This document shows positions 39,066 through 48,295 of a stretch of 64,000 bases of DNA, piece by piece. Source of the stretch: Actinocatenispora rupis. GTDB lineage: Bacteria; Actinomycetota; Actinomycetes; Mycobacteriales; Micromonosporaceae. Position numbers and translations under genes: made by a program. Each line of letters begins with the position of its first letter. Within the stretch, counting starts at the first letter, position 1. The notes beneath the pieces are model-generated. The model saw only the letters and a list, made by a program, of their open reading frames with translations. It was not told the origin of the DNA and made no database searches. The stretch lies in the NCBI RefSeq assembly GCF_016861975.1, contig NZ_BOMB01000050.1:1-64000 (forward strand), written 5' to 3'.

Positions 39066-39551
39066 ATGTCTTTCAGTGTCGGCGAGACCGTTGTTTACCC
39101 CCACCACGGGGCCGCACTCATCGAGGCAATCGAGACCCGGACCATCCGGGGCGAGGAGAAGCAGTACCTCGTGCTCAAGGTCGCACAGGGCGATCTGACG
39201 GTGCGAGTTCCTGCGGAAAATGCCGAGATCGTCGGAGTCCGGGAAGTGGTTGGCGAGGAGGGCCTGAACAAGGTCTTCGACGTGCTCCGGGCACCGCACA
39301 CAGAGGAGCCGACCAACTGGTCGCGGCGGTACAAGGCGAATCTGGAGAAGCTGGCGTCGGGTAATCCGCTCAAGGTCGCGGAGGTCGTGCGGGACCTGTG
39401 GCGCCGTGAGCGGGAGCGTGGGCTGTCCGCGGGCGAGAAGCGGATGCTGGCCAAGGCCCGCGACATTCTGGTCGGCGAGGTGGCCCTCGCCGAGAAGAGT
39501 ACGAAGGACGAGGCGGAGTCCCTGCTCGACAGGGTGCTGTCCGAGGCCTGA
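39066..39551 (+). CDS. carD: CarD-family transcription regulator
   Basis: CarD binds the RNA polymerase beta subunit and stabilises open complexes at rRNA and many other promoters. The 161-residue protein has the N-terminal RID/Tudor domain ([19 protein letters not shown]) and a helical C-terminal DNA-interacting domain with the conserved Trp in [13 protein letters not shown]. The next genes are ispD and ispF, the usual actinobacterial order. Confidence 0.95.
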   Translation: MSFSVGETVVYPHHGAALIEAIETRTIRGEEKQYLVLKVAQGDLTVRVPAENAEIVGVREVVGEEGLNKVFDVLRAPHTEEPTNWSRRYKANLEKLASGNPLKVAEVVRDLWRRERERGLSAGEKRMLAKARDILVGEVALAEKSTKDEAESLLDRVLSEA

Positions 39552-39571
39552 CCACCACAGTACGAACGCAC

Positions 39572-40303
39572 ATGAACGAGGGCCGCGACGTGACCGCGTC
39601 GAATCCGACACGCGGTGACGTCGCGGTCCTCGTGCCTGCTGCGGGTCGCGGCGAGCGACTGGGCCCCGGCGTACCCAAGGCGTTGCGTGAGCTGGCCGGC
39701 GTACCGCTGCTGGTGCACGCGGTCCGTCGGGTCGCGGCGGCGAAGAGCGTCGGGCACGTCGTCGTCGCCGTACCGCCGGGTGGCGAGGAGTCGGTGTCCG
39801 CGCTGCTCGCCCCGGTGCTCGCGGAGACCGGGGTGGACCTGAGCGTCGTCGTCGGCGGTGCCGAGCGGCAACAGTCCGTGGCGCTCGCGCTCGCGCACGT
39901 CCCCCCGGAGTACTCGATCGTGCTGGTGCACGACGCGGCGCGGGCGTTCGCGCCGCCGGAGCTGGTGGACCGGGTCGCCGGCGCGGTACGGGACGGCAAC
40001 GACGCGGTGATCCCGGTACTGCCGGTCGTCGACACCGTCAAGCGGGTCGACGCCGACGGGCGGGTGACGGCGACGGTCGACCGGTCGCCGCTGCGTTCGG
40101 TGCAGACCCCGCAGGGCTTCCGCCGGGACGTACTGGCCGCCGCGCACGACGCCGCGGTCGCCGACGGGATCACCCCCGCCACCGACGACGCCGGCCTGGT
40201 CGAGCGGATCGGCGGCACCGTGCTGACGGTGCCCGGCGCGGAGGCCGCGCTGAAGATCACCCGACCGTTCGACCTGCGGGTCGCGGCGCTCCTGATTGAC
40301 TGA
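39572..40303 (+). CDS. ispD: 2-C-methyl-D-erythritol 4-phosphate cytidylyltransferase
   Basis: IspD makes CDP-methylerythritol in the MEP isoprenoid pathway. The 243-residue protein has the nucleotide-binding signature [28 protein letters not shown] and VHDAARAF, with TVKRVD and QTPQGFRRD later. ATG 39572 is used, and a GTG at 39590 is possible. ispF begins 4 bp after its stop. Confidence 0.95.
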   Translation: MNEGRDVTASNPTRGDVAVLVPAAGRGERLGPGVPKALRELAGVPLLVHAVRRVAAAKSVGHVVVAVPPGGEESVSALLAPVLAETGVDLSVVVGGAERQQSVALALAHVPPEYSIVLVHDAARAFAPPELVDRVAGAVRDGNDAVIPVLPVVDTVKRVDADGRVTATVDRSPLRSVQTPQGFRRDVLAAAHDAAVADGITPATDDAGLVERIGGTVLTVPGAEAALKITRPFDLRVAALLID

Positions 40304-40307
40304 GCCG

Positions 40308-40778
40308 GTGATCGTTCCACGGGTCGGTCTGGGCACCGACGTTCATGCGTACGACCCGGCGCGGGAGTGCTGGGTGGCCGGGCTGCTGTGGCCGGGCGAG
40401 CCGGGACTGGCCGGGCACTCCGACGGTGACGTGGCCGCGCACGCCGCGTGCGACGCCGTACTGTCCGCGGCCGGGCTCGGCGACCTCGGCTCCAACTACG
40501 GCGTGGCCGAGCCGGAATGGGCCGGTGCGGCCGGCGCGCTGCTGCTGGCCGAGACCGCCCGCCGGGTCCGGGCCGCCGGGCTGACCGTCGGCAACGTCGC
40601 CGTACAGCTCGTCGGGAAGTCGCCGCGGATCGGCGCCCGGCGCGCCGAGGGCCAGGAAGCGCTGTCCGCCGCGCTCGGCGCACCCGTATCACTGTCCGCC
40701 ACGACCACCGACGGACTCGGGTTCACCGGACGCGGGGAAGGACTCGCCGCGATCGCGACCGCACTCGTACACGGGTGA
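40308..40778 (+). CDS. ispF: 2-C-methyl-D-erythritol 2,4-cyclodiphosphate synthase
   Basis: IspF cyclises CDP-methylerythritol phosphate, releasing CMP. The 156-residue protein has the metal-binding GLGTDVHAY (Asp, His), [14 protein letters not shown] and the C-terminal [14 protein letters not shown] 40308 follows the ispD stop; a TTG at 40296 would overlap ispD and is less likely. It acts as a trimer. Confidence 0.95.
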   Translation: MIVPRVGLGTDVHAYDPARECWVAGLLWPGEPGLAGHSDGDVAAHAACDAVLSAAGLGDLGSNYGVAEPEWAGAAGALLLAETARRVRAAGLTVGNVAVQLVGKSPRIGARRAEGQEALSAALGAPVSLSATTTDGLGFTGRGEGLAAIATALVHG

Positions 40779-40818
40779 TCACCCGGTCGGGGTGCCGTCA
40801 CGTGGTTACGCTCGTGGG

Positions 40819-41871
40819 GTGACTGGGGAGCCGGAAGAGGTCGGCCGGGAGACCGACGCCGAGGTGCGGACGTACATCCAGCGTGCCGACCTGCTCGACG
40901 ACCTGGGGCACTTCGCCGAGGCCGCCGAGGAGTTGCGCGACGCGCTGCGCCTGGCGCCCGACAACCCGGAGGCGCTGGCCACGCTCGGCATGGTCGAGCT
41001 GCGCGCCGGCCGGGCCGAGCAGGCGCTCGTACCGGCCCGTGCCGCGTTGGCCGTACGGGCGGACCACCTGCTCGGGCAGGCCGTGTGCGGGTACGCGCTG
41101 GTCGAGCTGGAACGCAAGGCGGAGGCCGTCGACGTCGCGCGGGCCATGCTCGACGCGGACCCCGGCTCGTGGCTGCGCCAGCTGCACTTCGCCGCGATCG
41201 TACGGCGGGTGCGGAACGGGCAGGCCACGCTCGACGCCGCGTGGCAGGCCGTACGGCTGGCGCCCGACGAGGCGGAGACCCATCTCGTGCTCGCCGCGGT
41301 GGCCGGCGACCTCGGCCTCACCGACATCGCCCGCCGCGCCCACGCCGAGGCCGTACGGCTCGACCCGCGGGCGGCGGACGACACGCCGCCGGCAGTACTG
41401 CGGCTGCGGGCGTCGCGGTCCGGTGGCCGGCCCGCGCCCGACGAGGCCGACCCCGCCCCCGCACAGCCCGGCGTACGGCGCGGGCTGCGGTCCGGGGTGG
41501 CCCGCTTCCTCGCCGTCGGCGCCCTGTACGCGTGGGGTGCCCCGCTGCTCGTCGCGCTCACCATGCTGGCCGGCCCGACCGCCGCACGGTTCGTGGCCGG
41601 CGCGGTCGGCCTCGGCGGCATCGTCCTGTTCGGCGCGTTCCGCGCGCACCCGCCGACCGGGCCCGTACCGGTGCTGCGGGTGCTCGGCCGGCTCGACCGC
41701 CCGCTCGCCGCGGCCTGCGTCGGCGTCCTCGCCGCACCGCCGATGATGCTGGTCTTCGCCGCGCTCGGCAGCCCCTGGCCCCTCGGCGTACTCATCCTGT
41801 TGGGCGCGTTCGCGTTCGCCGCGCTCGTGCTGCGCACCGACGACCTCGGCCGGCCCGGCTCCGGTACGTGA
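40819..41871 (+). CDS. TPR domain membrane protein
   Basis: This 350-residue protein has an N-terminal TPR region (residues ~15-180; LGHFAEAAEELRDALRLAPDNPEAL and three further degenerate repeats), a Pro/Ala linker, and a C-terminal domain with about four membrane helices (~225-335). GTG 40819 is the likely start. TPR domains mediate protein contacts; the partner is unknown. It sits 40 bp after ispF and may be in the same transcript. Confidence 0.75.
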   Translation: MTGEPEEVGRETDAEVRTYIQRADLLDDLGHFAEAAEELRDALRLAPDNPEALATLGMVELRAGRAEQALVPARAALAVRADHLLGQAVCGYALVELERKAEAVDVARAMLDADPGSWLRQLHFAAIVRRVRNGQATLDAAWQAVRLAPDEAETHLVLAAVAGDLGLTDIARRAHAEAVRLDPRAADDTPPAVLRLRASRSGGRPAPDEADPAPAQPGVRRGLRSGVARFLAVGALYAWGAPLLVALTMLAGPTAARFVAGAVGLGGIVLFGAFRAHPPTGPVPVLRVLGRLDRPLAAACVGVLAAPPMMLVFAALGSPWPLGVLILLGAFAFAALVLRTDDLGRPGSGT

Positions 41872-41878
41872 CCGTCGC

Positions 41879-41905
41879 GCCGGCCACGGTGCGACCGTGG
41901 CCGGC
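41879..41905. terminator. Bidirectional hairpin terminator
   Basis: A perfect 12-bp stem (GCCGGCCACGGT) with loop GCG lies between the convergent TPR and hmgA genes. Confidence 0.85.
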
Positions 41906-41912
41906 ACGTACG

Positions 41913-43079
41913 TCACGCCTTGCGGTTCCAGGTCCAGGCGTAGTTGGTGTCCTCACAGGACAGACCCGGCTCGCACAGGTCCAACGGGCGGAACGTGTCG
42001 ACCATGACCGCCAGTTCGTCGAAGAACTCGACGCCGATCGCGCGCTCCGCGGCACCCGGCTGCGGCCCGTGCGTGAAGCCGGACGGGTGCAACGAGATCG
42101 AACCCTGCTCGATGCCCGACCCGCGCCGCGCCTCGTAGTTGCCGCCCGTGTAGAACATCATCTCGTCCGAGTCGACGTTGTGATGGTTGTACGGCACCGG
42201 AATCGCCAGCTCGTGGTAGTCCACCTTGCGCGGTACGAACGAGCACAGTACGAAGTTCGGGCCCTCGAACGTCTGGTGCACCGGCGGCGGCTGGTGCACC
42301 CGCCCCGTGATCGGCTCGAAGTCGTGGATCGAGAACGCCCACGGGTACAGGCAACCGTCCCAGCCGACCGCGTCGAACGGATGGTGCGCGTACACGAAAC
42401 GGGTCCAGCCGCCGCGCTGCTGCACGATCACCTCGACCTCGGTCTCGTCCGACACCAGCGGCTCCGCCGGACCGCGCACATCCCTTTCGCAGTACGGCGA
42501 GTGCTCCAGGAACTGGCCCCGCACCGACAGGTACTTCTTCGGCGGCCCGATGTGGCCCGTCGACTCCACCGACAGTGTCCTCAGTGGACGGTCGCCGGTC
42601 GGGACCACCCGGTAGATCACCGACATCGGCACGATCACGTAGTCACCCGGACCCACGTCCAGACTGCCGAACTGCGTCTCGACCGTCGCCGTACCGTCCT
42701 CGACGTACAGGCACTCGTCGCCGATCGCGTTGCGGTACAAGGGACTCGGCCGGTCCGCCACCACGTACGAGATGCGCACGTCGTCGTTCGCCAACAGGTG
42801 CTGCCGGCCCAGGATCGCGTCCGCGCCGGTCGTGTCCAGCTTGTGCGTCTGCAGGTGCCGCGGCTTCAACGGGTGATTCGGCGTGCGTTTCCACGACGGC
42901 GCGTCGTACGCGTCGGCGGCGAGGATGGCCGTCGGCGGGTAGCGGTGGTAGAGGAGGGACGAGTCGCTGGAGAAGCCCTCCTGACCCATCAGCTCCTCCT
43001 TGTAGAGGGAGCCGTCGGGCTGGCGGAACTGCGTGTGGCGTTTCGGTGGGATCTCGCCCACGCGCCGGTAGTACGGCAT
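41913..43079 (-). CDS. hmgA: Homogentisate 1,2-dioxygenase
   Basis: HmgA opens the homogentisate ring to maleylacetoacetate using Fe(II) and O2. The 388-residue cupin-type enzyme has GPGDYVIVP, the iron-ligand region YNHHNVDSDEMMFYTGG and LHPSGFTHGPQPG. Length is slightly shorter than the eukaryotic enzyme, as in other bacteria. It is divergent from the orf-fahA operon, with a 167-bp gap that holds an AT-rich palindromic element. Confidence 0.95.
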   Translation of the reverse strand: MPYYRRVGEIPPKRHTQFRQPDGSLYKEELMGQEGFSSDSSLLYHRYPPTAILAADAYDAPSWKRTPNHPLKPRHLQTHKLDTTGADAILGRQHLLANDDVRISYVVADRPSPLYRNAIGDECLYVEDGTATVETQFGSLDVGPGDYVIVPMSVIYRVVPTGDRPLRTLSVESTGHIGPPKKYLSVRGQFLEHSPYCERDVRGPAEPLVSDETEVEVIVQQRGGWTRFVYAHHPFDAVGWDGCLYPWAFSIHDFEPITGRVHQPPPVHQTFEGPNFVLCSFVPRKVDYHELAIPVPYNHHNVDSDEMMFYTGGNYEARRGSGIEQGSISLHPSGFTHGPQPGAAERAIGVEFFDELAVMVDTFRPLDLCEPGLSCEDTNYAWTWNRKA

Positions 43080-43110
43080 CGGGTCTCCCGGATGTTTGGT
43101 TCAACTTCAC

Positions 43111-43205
43111 ATTGTTCAATTGTCTCATTGTCCAATTGTTCAACAGTTCAACTGTTGAACAATGAGACAGTTGGACAATCGATAGTGCTGGTCCGATAAT
43201 CGGAC
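43111..43205. promoter_or_regulatory. AT-rich palindromic element A (tyrosine genes)
   Basis: This region is strikingly AT-rich for this genome. Its core is a perfect hairpin of 12-bp arms ATTGTTCAACAG / CTGTTGAACAAT around TTCAA (43135-43163). Nested outward are the matching pairs TGTCTCATTG / CAATGAGACA and TTGTCCAA / TTGGACAA. A separate palindrome GTCCGAT-A-ATCGGAC lies at 43191-43205. It sits between divergent hmgA and the orf-fahA operon. The repeated units suggest a multi-dimer operator; a mobile palindrome is an alternative. Confidence 0.65.
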
Positions 43206-43246
43206 GCAGTTGTCCTATACACGTAGCGTCGACTAAGGTCGGCGCC

Positions 43247-44140
43247 ATGTCAACCGAGCCGGCGATTCCCGTACTCTTCCGCGGGCTGGTCGATGACGCG
43301 GCGCTGTTCCCGCCGGGTGACGCGCCGATGCCGGTGGCCGTCGCGGAGCACCGCCACCACCGCACCACGCCGTACTCCGCGTTCGTCGGTCCTCTGCTGC
43401 TGCCTGCCTCCCGTTGGCCGGAGTTGGCCGCCGAGTTGGGCGACGTGGACGACCCGCTGGACGTCGGCCTGATCGGTCCGGTGGACGCGGTCCTGGCGAC
43501 GGCGCCGGTCGTACATGCCGATCCCCGCGTGGAACTGCGCCAGGTCGAGTGCCCCCTCCCCACTCCGGCGGACGTGGCCGACACCGCGCACCGACTGGAC
43601 ACCCTGGACGTCGACGACCTCGACGTGTACCTGGAGGTCCCGCGCGTACCGGGATGGCTGGATGCGGTGGGCGCGTTGGGAAAGCTGCCGACGCGGCATC
43701 CGGTGGGTGCGAAGCTGCGTACGGGTGGGCTGGCGGCGGACGCGTTCCCGAGTGTTGCGGAGCTGGCGGACTTCGTGGCGGCGTGTCTGGTCGCGGAGGT
43801 GCGGTTCAAGCTGACGGCGGGGCTGCACAACGCGGTCCGGCACACCGATCCGTCCACCGGCTTCGCGTACCACGGGTATCTGAACGCGCTCGCTGCGGTG
43901 TGTCGCGGCTGGTCGGACGACGCGAGGGGGATCGTCGCGGCGGTGGGTGCCGGGGATGCCGCTCCGCTGGTCGCCGCGGTGCGCCCGTTGCTCGCCGACG
44001 AGACGGCGGCGGGTGAGGTCCGCGCCCGGTTCGCGTCGTACGGCTCGTGCAGTGTGGCGGAGCCGTTGACGGATCTGGTCGGGCTGGGCCTGCTCGACCG
44101 CTCGTACCTGTCCCATCTGCCGGCGTCCCGGGAGTCCTGA
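43247..44140 (+). CDS. Conserved protein of tyrosine catabolic operon, function unknown
   Basis: This 297-residue soluble protein has an N-terminal FRGLVDDAALFPPGDAPMP, a mid region of alternating strands and helices, and FKLTAGLHNAVRHTDPSTG with paired His residues. It may be a TIM-barrel-like fold but I cannot name the family. It is 1 bp upstream of fahA, so surely co-transcribed. The isomerase step between HmgA and FahA has no other candidate in the window, so this is a candidate for that step or an accessory enzyme. That is inference only. Confidence 0.7.
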   Translation: MSTEPAIPVLFRGLVDDAALFPPGDAPMPVAVAEHRHHRTTPYSAFVGPLLLPASRWPELAAELGDVDDPLDVGLIGPVDAVLATAPVVHADPRVELRQVECPLPTPADVADTAHRLDTLDVDDLDVYLEVPRVPGWLDAVGALGKLPTRHPVGAKLRTGGLAADAFPSVAELADFVAACLVAEVRFKLTAGLHNAVRHTDPSTGFAYHGYLNALAAVCRGWSDDARGIVAAVGAGDAAPLVAAVRPLLADETAAGEVRARFASYGSCSVAEPLTDLVGLGLLDRSYLSHLPASRES

Positions 44141-44141
44141 C

Positions 44142-45371
44142 GTGCAGACCTGGATCGAGGTGCCGGACGGTTCACCGTTCCCGGTCACCAATGTGCCGTA
44201 CGGCATCGTGAGTCGTGGCGGTGGTCGGCCGCACGTGGCGGTGGCGATCGGCGACCACGTGTTGTCGTTGGCGGCGGCGGCCGGTACCGGCCTGTTGGAC
44301 GACGCGCTGCGCGATCCGGAACTGGGTGTGGTGCACCGGGACGTGTTCGATGCGCCCAGCCTCAACGGTTTCCTGGCCCTCGGCCGTCCACTGTGGACAG
44401 CTGTCCGGTCGCGGTTGACCGAGCTGCTCACCGATCCCTCGTACGAGGGGGCGTTGCGGCCGGCGCTCGTGCCGCGTGCCGAGGTGCGTACGCATCTGCC
44501 GGTGGAGGTGGCGGACTACGTCGACTTCTACTGTTTCGAGGAGCATGCCAGCAACGTGGGCCGGATCTTCCGGCCGGAGCAGGCGCCCCTGCTGCCGAAC
44601 TGGAAGCGGCTGCCCGTCGGGTACCACGGGCGGGCGGGGACGATCGTGGTGTCCGGCACCGACGTGGTGCGGCCGTGCGGGCAGCGGCTCGTCGGCGGCG
44701 ATCCGGTGTACGGGTCGAGCCTGCGGCTGGACATCGAGGCCGAGGTCGGGTTCGTCGTCGGCACGCCGACCCGGCTCGGCCAGCGTGTGCCCACAGTGGA
44801 CTTCGCGGACCACGTCTTCGGCGCCGTACTGGTGAACGACTGGTCGGCGCGCGACATCCAGGCGTTCGAGTACGTGCCGCTGGGGCCGTTCCTCGGCAAG
44901 TCGTTCGCCACCAGCGTGTCCGCCTGGGTGGTACCGCTGGAGGCGCTGGCGGCGGCGCGGACCCCGGTGCCCGCGCAGGATCCCGTACCGGCGGGCTACC
45001 TGCGCCCCGCCGGCGACGCGTACGCGCTTTCCCTTGCGGTGCAATGGAACGGGACGACGGTGAGCCGGCCCCCGTTCGCCGACATGTACTGGACGGCGGC
45101 GCAGCAGCTCGCCCACCTCACCGTCAACGGCGCGACCCTGCGCACCGGCGACCTGTACGCGTCGGGCACGGTGTCCGGCCCGCGCCCGAACAGCGGCTGC
45201 TTCCTGGAGCTGACCTGGGGCGGGCGTGACCCGGTGACGCTGGACGACGGGTCGACCCGCACGTTCCTGGTGGACGGGGACACGGTGACGATCACCGCGA
45301 CCGCACCGGGCGCCGACGGTACGACGATCGGTTTCGGCGAGGTCACCGGCCGGATCCTGCCCGCCACCTGA
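44142..45371 (+). CDS. fahA: Fumarylacetoacetase
   Basis: FahA hydrolyses fumarylacetoacetate to fumarate and acetoacetate, the last step of tyrosine breakdown. The 409-residue protein has the N-terminal FAH domain and the C-terminal hydrolase core: YVDFYCFEEHASNVG, PVGYHGRAGTIV, the metal-binding EAEVGFVVG, and VNDWSARDIQAFEYVPLGPF. GTG 44142 is one base after the previous stop. Confidence 0.95.
   Translation: MQTWIEVPDGSPFPVTNVPYGIVSRGGGRPHVAVAIGDHVLSLAAAAGTGLLDDALRDPELGVVHRDVFDAPSLNGFLALGRPLWTAVRSRLTELLTDPSYEGALRPALVPRAEVRTHLPVEVADYVDFYCFEEHASNVGRIFRPEQAPLLPNWKRLPVGYHGRAGTIVVSGTDVVRPCGQRLVGGDPVYGSSLRLDIEAEVGFVVGTPTRLGQRVPTVDFADHVFGAVLVNDWSARDIQAFEYVPLGPFLGKSFATSVSAWVVPLEALAAARTPVPAQDPVPAGYLRPAGDAYALSLAVQWNGTTVSRPPFADMYWTAAQQLAHLTVNGATLRTGDLYASGTVSGPRPNSGCFLELTWGGRDPVTLDDGSTRTFLVDGDTVTITATAPGADGTTIGFGEVTGRILPAT
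44386..44398. repeat. Iterated palindrome GTCCACTGTGGAC, copy 4
   Basis: Same 13-mer as in the UbiG-like gene, here within fahA. Confidence 0.6.
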
Positions 45372-45474
45372 CGCCGAATGTCGACGGTCCGGGCCCGGGT
45401 CGTCACTCTGCGGTCACATAGCATTTGCCCATAGATGGGTATGAATCTGTCCGGGTTATTCGTACGATCCGGAC

Positions 45475-46212
45475 ATGACTACACATGCCCTGACGCTCCG
45501 CCGGGTGCTCGCGACGAGTGTCGCCGCCCTCGCCGGGGTCTTCGCCGTCGGCGCCGGCGTGGCGCAGGCGCACCCCGCCCCCGTGCACGCCGCACCGGTC
45601 GTGGCCCGCGCGGCCGCACCGGCCGACATCTCGGACTGCACGCTGTCCAGCCTGCCCGCGCAGGCGACCGACACGGTCAACCTGATCCACTCCAACGGAC
45701 CGTTCCCGTACCCGGACAACGACGGGGTCGTGTTCGACAACCGTGAGGGCGTACTGCCCGCGGAGTCGGCCGGCTACTACCACGAGTACACGGTGATCAC
45801 GCCGGGGTCGCCGAACCGCGGCACCCGACGCATCGTGACCGGCGGGACGCCCATCACCTCGCCGCCGCACTACTACTACACCGGCGACCACTACTCGACG
45901 TTCTGCGAGATCACCGACGCCTCGGGTGGCGGCGGTGGCGGCGGCGTCCAGCAGTGCACCGACGCGCCGTCGCAGGTGCAGGACACGATCGACCTGGTCG
46001 AGGCCGGCGGCCCGTTCCCGTACTCGCAGGACGGGACCGTCTACCAGAACCGCGAGGGCGTGCTCCCCGCCCAGTCCGCCGACTACTACCACCTGTACGT
46101 GGTGCCCACCCCGGGCGACAGTACGGCCGGGAACCGGCGGCTCGTCCACGGCTCGGGCAGCGAGTACTACTACACGCCGGACAACTACGGCTCGTTCTGC
46201 CAGGTCTCCTGA
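45475..46212 (+). CDS. Secreted tandem guanyl-RNase (RNase Sa-like), second domain inactive
   Basis: This 245-residue protein has a Sec signal peptide (to about residue 32) and two RNase Sa-type domains joined by a Gly-run (151-157). Domain 1 (~53-148) keeps the catalytic set Glu104 (YYHEYTVITPG), Arg115 and Arg119 (RGTRR) and His139 (GDHYSTF). Domain 2 (~160-245) has Leu207, Ala218 and Asn237 at the Glu, first Arg and His positions, so it should be inactive. It likely acts as an extracellular RNase or toxin. No barstar-like inhibitor gene is adjacent. Confidence 0.88.
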   Translation: MTTHALTLRRVLATSVAALAGVFAVGAGVAQAHPAPVHAAPVVARAAAPADISDCTLSSLPAQATDTVNLIHSNGPFPYPDNDGVVFDNREGVLPAESAGYYHEYTVITPGSPNRGTRRIVTGGTPITSPPHYYYTGDHYSTFCEITDASGGGGGGGVQQCTDAPSQVQDTIDLVEAGGPFPYSQDGTVYQNREGVLPAQSADYYHLYVVPTPGDSTAGNRRLVHGSGSEYYYTPDNYGSFCQVS

Positions 46213-46234
46213 CGCCGGGCGTCCACACTGGACT

Positions 46235-46247
46235 GTCCACAGTGGAC
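46235..46247. repeat. Iterated palindrome GTCCACAGTGGAC, copy 5
   Basis: A 13-bp near-palindrome just after the RNase gene. A variant GTCCACACTGGAC lies immediately before it at 46221-46233. Confidence 0.6.
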
Positions 46248-46255
46248 TGTACGCG

Positions 46256-46289
46256 GGAGGGCGGTCACCGCACCGGGTGACCGCCCTCC
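46256..46289. terminator. Bidirectional hairpin terminator
   Basis: A perfect 14-bp stem (GGAGGGCGGTCACC) with a 6-base loop lies between the convergent RNase and aminotransferase genes. Confidence 0.88.
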
Positions 46290-46302
46290 GTCGCGTCGTC
46301 GG

Positions 46303-47376
46303 TCAGCCGAGCGCGGCCTCCGCGGCGGCGAGGAACGCCGCGTTCTCCGCCGGAGTACCGATGGTGACGCGGACGCCCTCCGGGAACGGCCGTACGATCA
46401 CGCCGCGGCTCTCGCACGCCTTGCCGAACCCGACCGGGTCGGCGATCGGCAGCCAGTAGAAGTTCGACTGCGTCTCCGGTACTCCCGGCACCAGCTCACG
46501 TACCCGCGGCACCAGGGTCTCGCGGTCGGCGACGATCAGATCCACCCGGCGGCGCATCTCCGGCTCCGCCCGCAGCGCCGCGATCGCCGCCGCCTGCGCC
46601 AGCATGTTCGTCGAGAACGGGGTCAGCACCTTGCGCACCGCGTCCGCGACCGCCGGCGCGGCCACCAGCCACCCGCAGCGCAGCCCGGCCAGGCCCCACG
46701 CCTTCGACATCGTCCGGAGCACCACCACGTTCGGCCGGTCCGCGTACTCGACCAGCCCGTCCGGTACCTCGGCGTCCGTGACGAACTCCCGGTACGCCTC
46801 GTCCAGCACCACCAGCACGTCGTCCGGTACCGCGTCGAGGAAGCGCGTCAGCTCCGCCCGGCGCACCGACGTACCGGTGGGATTGTTGGGGTTGCAGACG
46901 ATCACGATGCGCGTCGCGTCGGTGATCGCCGCGGCCATCGCGGCCAGGTCGTGCCCGTGCCCCGGCGTGTTCGGCACCTGCACCGAACGGACCCCCGCGC
47001 CCGCCGCCACGATCGGGTACGCCTCGAACGAACGCCACGAGTAGACGATCTCGTCGCCCGGCCGGGTCGCCGCCTTCGCCAGCAACTCCAACAGCGCGAC
47101 CGAACCGCAGCCCGTCACGATCCGGTCCATGGCCACCTCGTACCGCGCGGAGAGGGCCTCCCGCAGCGCGAGCACACCCATGTCCGGGTACCGGTGCGAC
47201 TCGGCGGCCGCGGCAGCGACGGCGTCCAGGACACCGGGCAGCGGACCGTACGGCACCTCGTTGGACGCGAGCTTCACCGCCTCCGAGATGCCCAGCTCGC
47301 GGGCCAGGTCCGCCGGTGAGCGCCCCGGCACGTACGACGGGAGGGAGTCGAGATCGGGGCGGGTCAGCTTAGCCAT
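46303..47376 (-). CDS. hisC2: HisC-family aminotransferase (aromatic / histidinol-phosphate)
   Basis: This 357-residue PLP enzyme is of the HisC/Pat type: KLASNEVPYGP, CNPNNPTGT, VVLDEAYREF, and the PLP lysine in TMSKAWGLAGLRCG. Away from his genes and beside tyrosine-degradation genes, an aromatic (Phe/Tyr) aminotransferase role is most likely, feeding 4-hydroxyphenylpyruvate to hppD. ATG 47376 has AAGGAG seven bases upstream; GTG 47382 is too close to it. Its start overlaps the RDD gene stop by 8 bp. Confidence 0.85.
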   Translation of the reverse strand: MAKLTRPDLDSLPSYVPGRSPADLARELGISEAVKLASNEVPYGPLPGVLDAVAAAAAESHRYPDMGVLALREALSARYEVAMDRIVTGCGSVALLELLAKAATRPGDEIVYSWRSFEAYPIVAAGAGVRSVQVPNTPGHGHDLAAMAAAITDATRIVIVCNPNNPTGTSVRRAELTRFLDAVPDDVLVVLDEAYREFVTDAEVPDGLVEYADRPNVVVLRTMSKAWGLAGLRCGWLVAAPAVADAVRKVLTPFSTNMLAQAAAIAALRAEPEMRRRVDLIVADRETLVPRVRELVPGVPETQSNFYWLPIADPVGFGKACESRGVIVRPFPEGVRVTIGTPAENAAFLAAAEAALG

Positions 47377-48196
47377 CGGCACGCTCCTTCGCGTCGGAGA
47401 CCTGCGGCAGGTCGGCCGGCTTCGCCGACACCACCACGGTGCGCGCCGACTTGTCGTGGATGCACTGCGCCAGCGGCTTGTCCCACGTGCACCACAACGC
47501 GTCCACGGCCTGGATCGGCGCGCAGCAAGGAAAGAACAGGTTCGGCACGGCCATGATCGCCCAGCGCCGGAACGACGAACCGAAGTCGACCGCCGCGCCG
47601 TCCATCCGGACCACCTTGATGCGCAGCAACCGCTTACCGAACGTCTGCCCCGTCCGCCCGATCGGCACCACCTCGTACGCGAACCAGAGGACCAGCGAGA
47701 TCAGGACCATCACGTAGAACATCGAACTCAGCCGCGAATCGACCGGCGGCTGCTGCTCCGGATTGGCCATCGCCTCCCGCAGGTACGGCAGGAAGATCTC
47801 CAGGTACCTGTAGCCCAACCAGCTGTTCGCCACCACCGACAGCGCCGCGACGACCAGGAAGTCGATCACGCGGGCACCCAGCCGGCGTTCCAACGACGCG
47901 CCCGTGAAACCGTCCGGCATGGTGAGCACCGGGCGCGGCAACACCGTGCCCGGCCGGAGCAACTCCGGCTGACTGTCCGCCACCGTCGTGCCCCACATTC
48001 CCGCCGGCGCCCCGTCCGGACCGGCCGCGGGACTCGGGGTGGGCGGCGGAGGAGGCGGCGCCGGGCGCGGCGGAGTCTCCGGAGGGGTGGCATCTGCCGG
48101 CAGGGGAGCGCCGAGCCACTGCTCGCCGTCCCAGTACCGCTGGGTCTCGGGCGCGGCCGGGTCCTTGTACCAGCCCGGCGCTATCGACTTGCTCAT
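47369..48196 (-). CDS. RDD family membrane protein with DUF2510 head
   Basis: This 275-residue protein has an N-terminal DUF2510 motif (PGWYKDPAAPETQRYWDG), a Pro-rich linker (~38-65) and a C-terminal RDD domain with about four membrane helices (LGARVIDFLVVAAL, GQTFGKRLLRIKVV). RDD proteins may be transporters or membrane scaffolds; the specific role is unknown. It overlaps the aminotransferase start and is the first gene of that operon, downstream of element B. Confidence 0.8.
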   Translation of the reverse strand: MSKSIAPGWYKDPAAPETQRYWDGEQWLGAPLPADATPPETPPRPAPPPPPPTPSPAAGPDGAPAGMWGTTVADSQPELLRPGTVLPRPVLTMPDGFTGASLERRLGARVIDFLVVAALSVVANSWLGYRYLEIFLPYLREAMANPEQQPPVDSRLSSMFYVMVLISLVLWFAYEVVPIGRTGQTFGKRLLRIKVVRMDGAAVDFGSSFRRWAIMAVPNLFFPCCAPIQAVDALWCTWDKPLAQCIHDKSARTVVVSAKPADLPQVSDAKERADG

Positions 48197-48295
48197 GCAC
48201 CTTCCTCGACGACCACGGTGCCGGCGAAAGCTGTCAGAGCAAGGTTACGGGTACCGGTCACGGGGTCGCGCGGGCCGCCCTGTTGATCTTGCTGC

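Noticed and set aside
43111-43205. Element A as an insertion-sequence terminus
   Set aside because: No transposase, no flanking target duplication was seen, and a related element lies in another regulatory gap of the same pathway.
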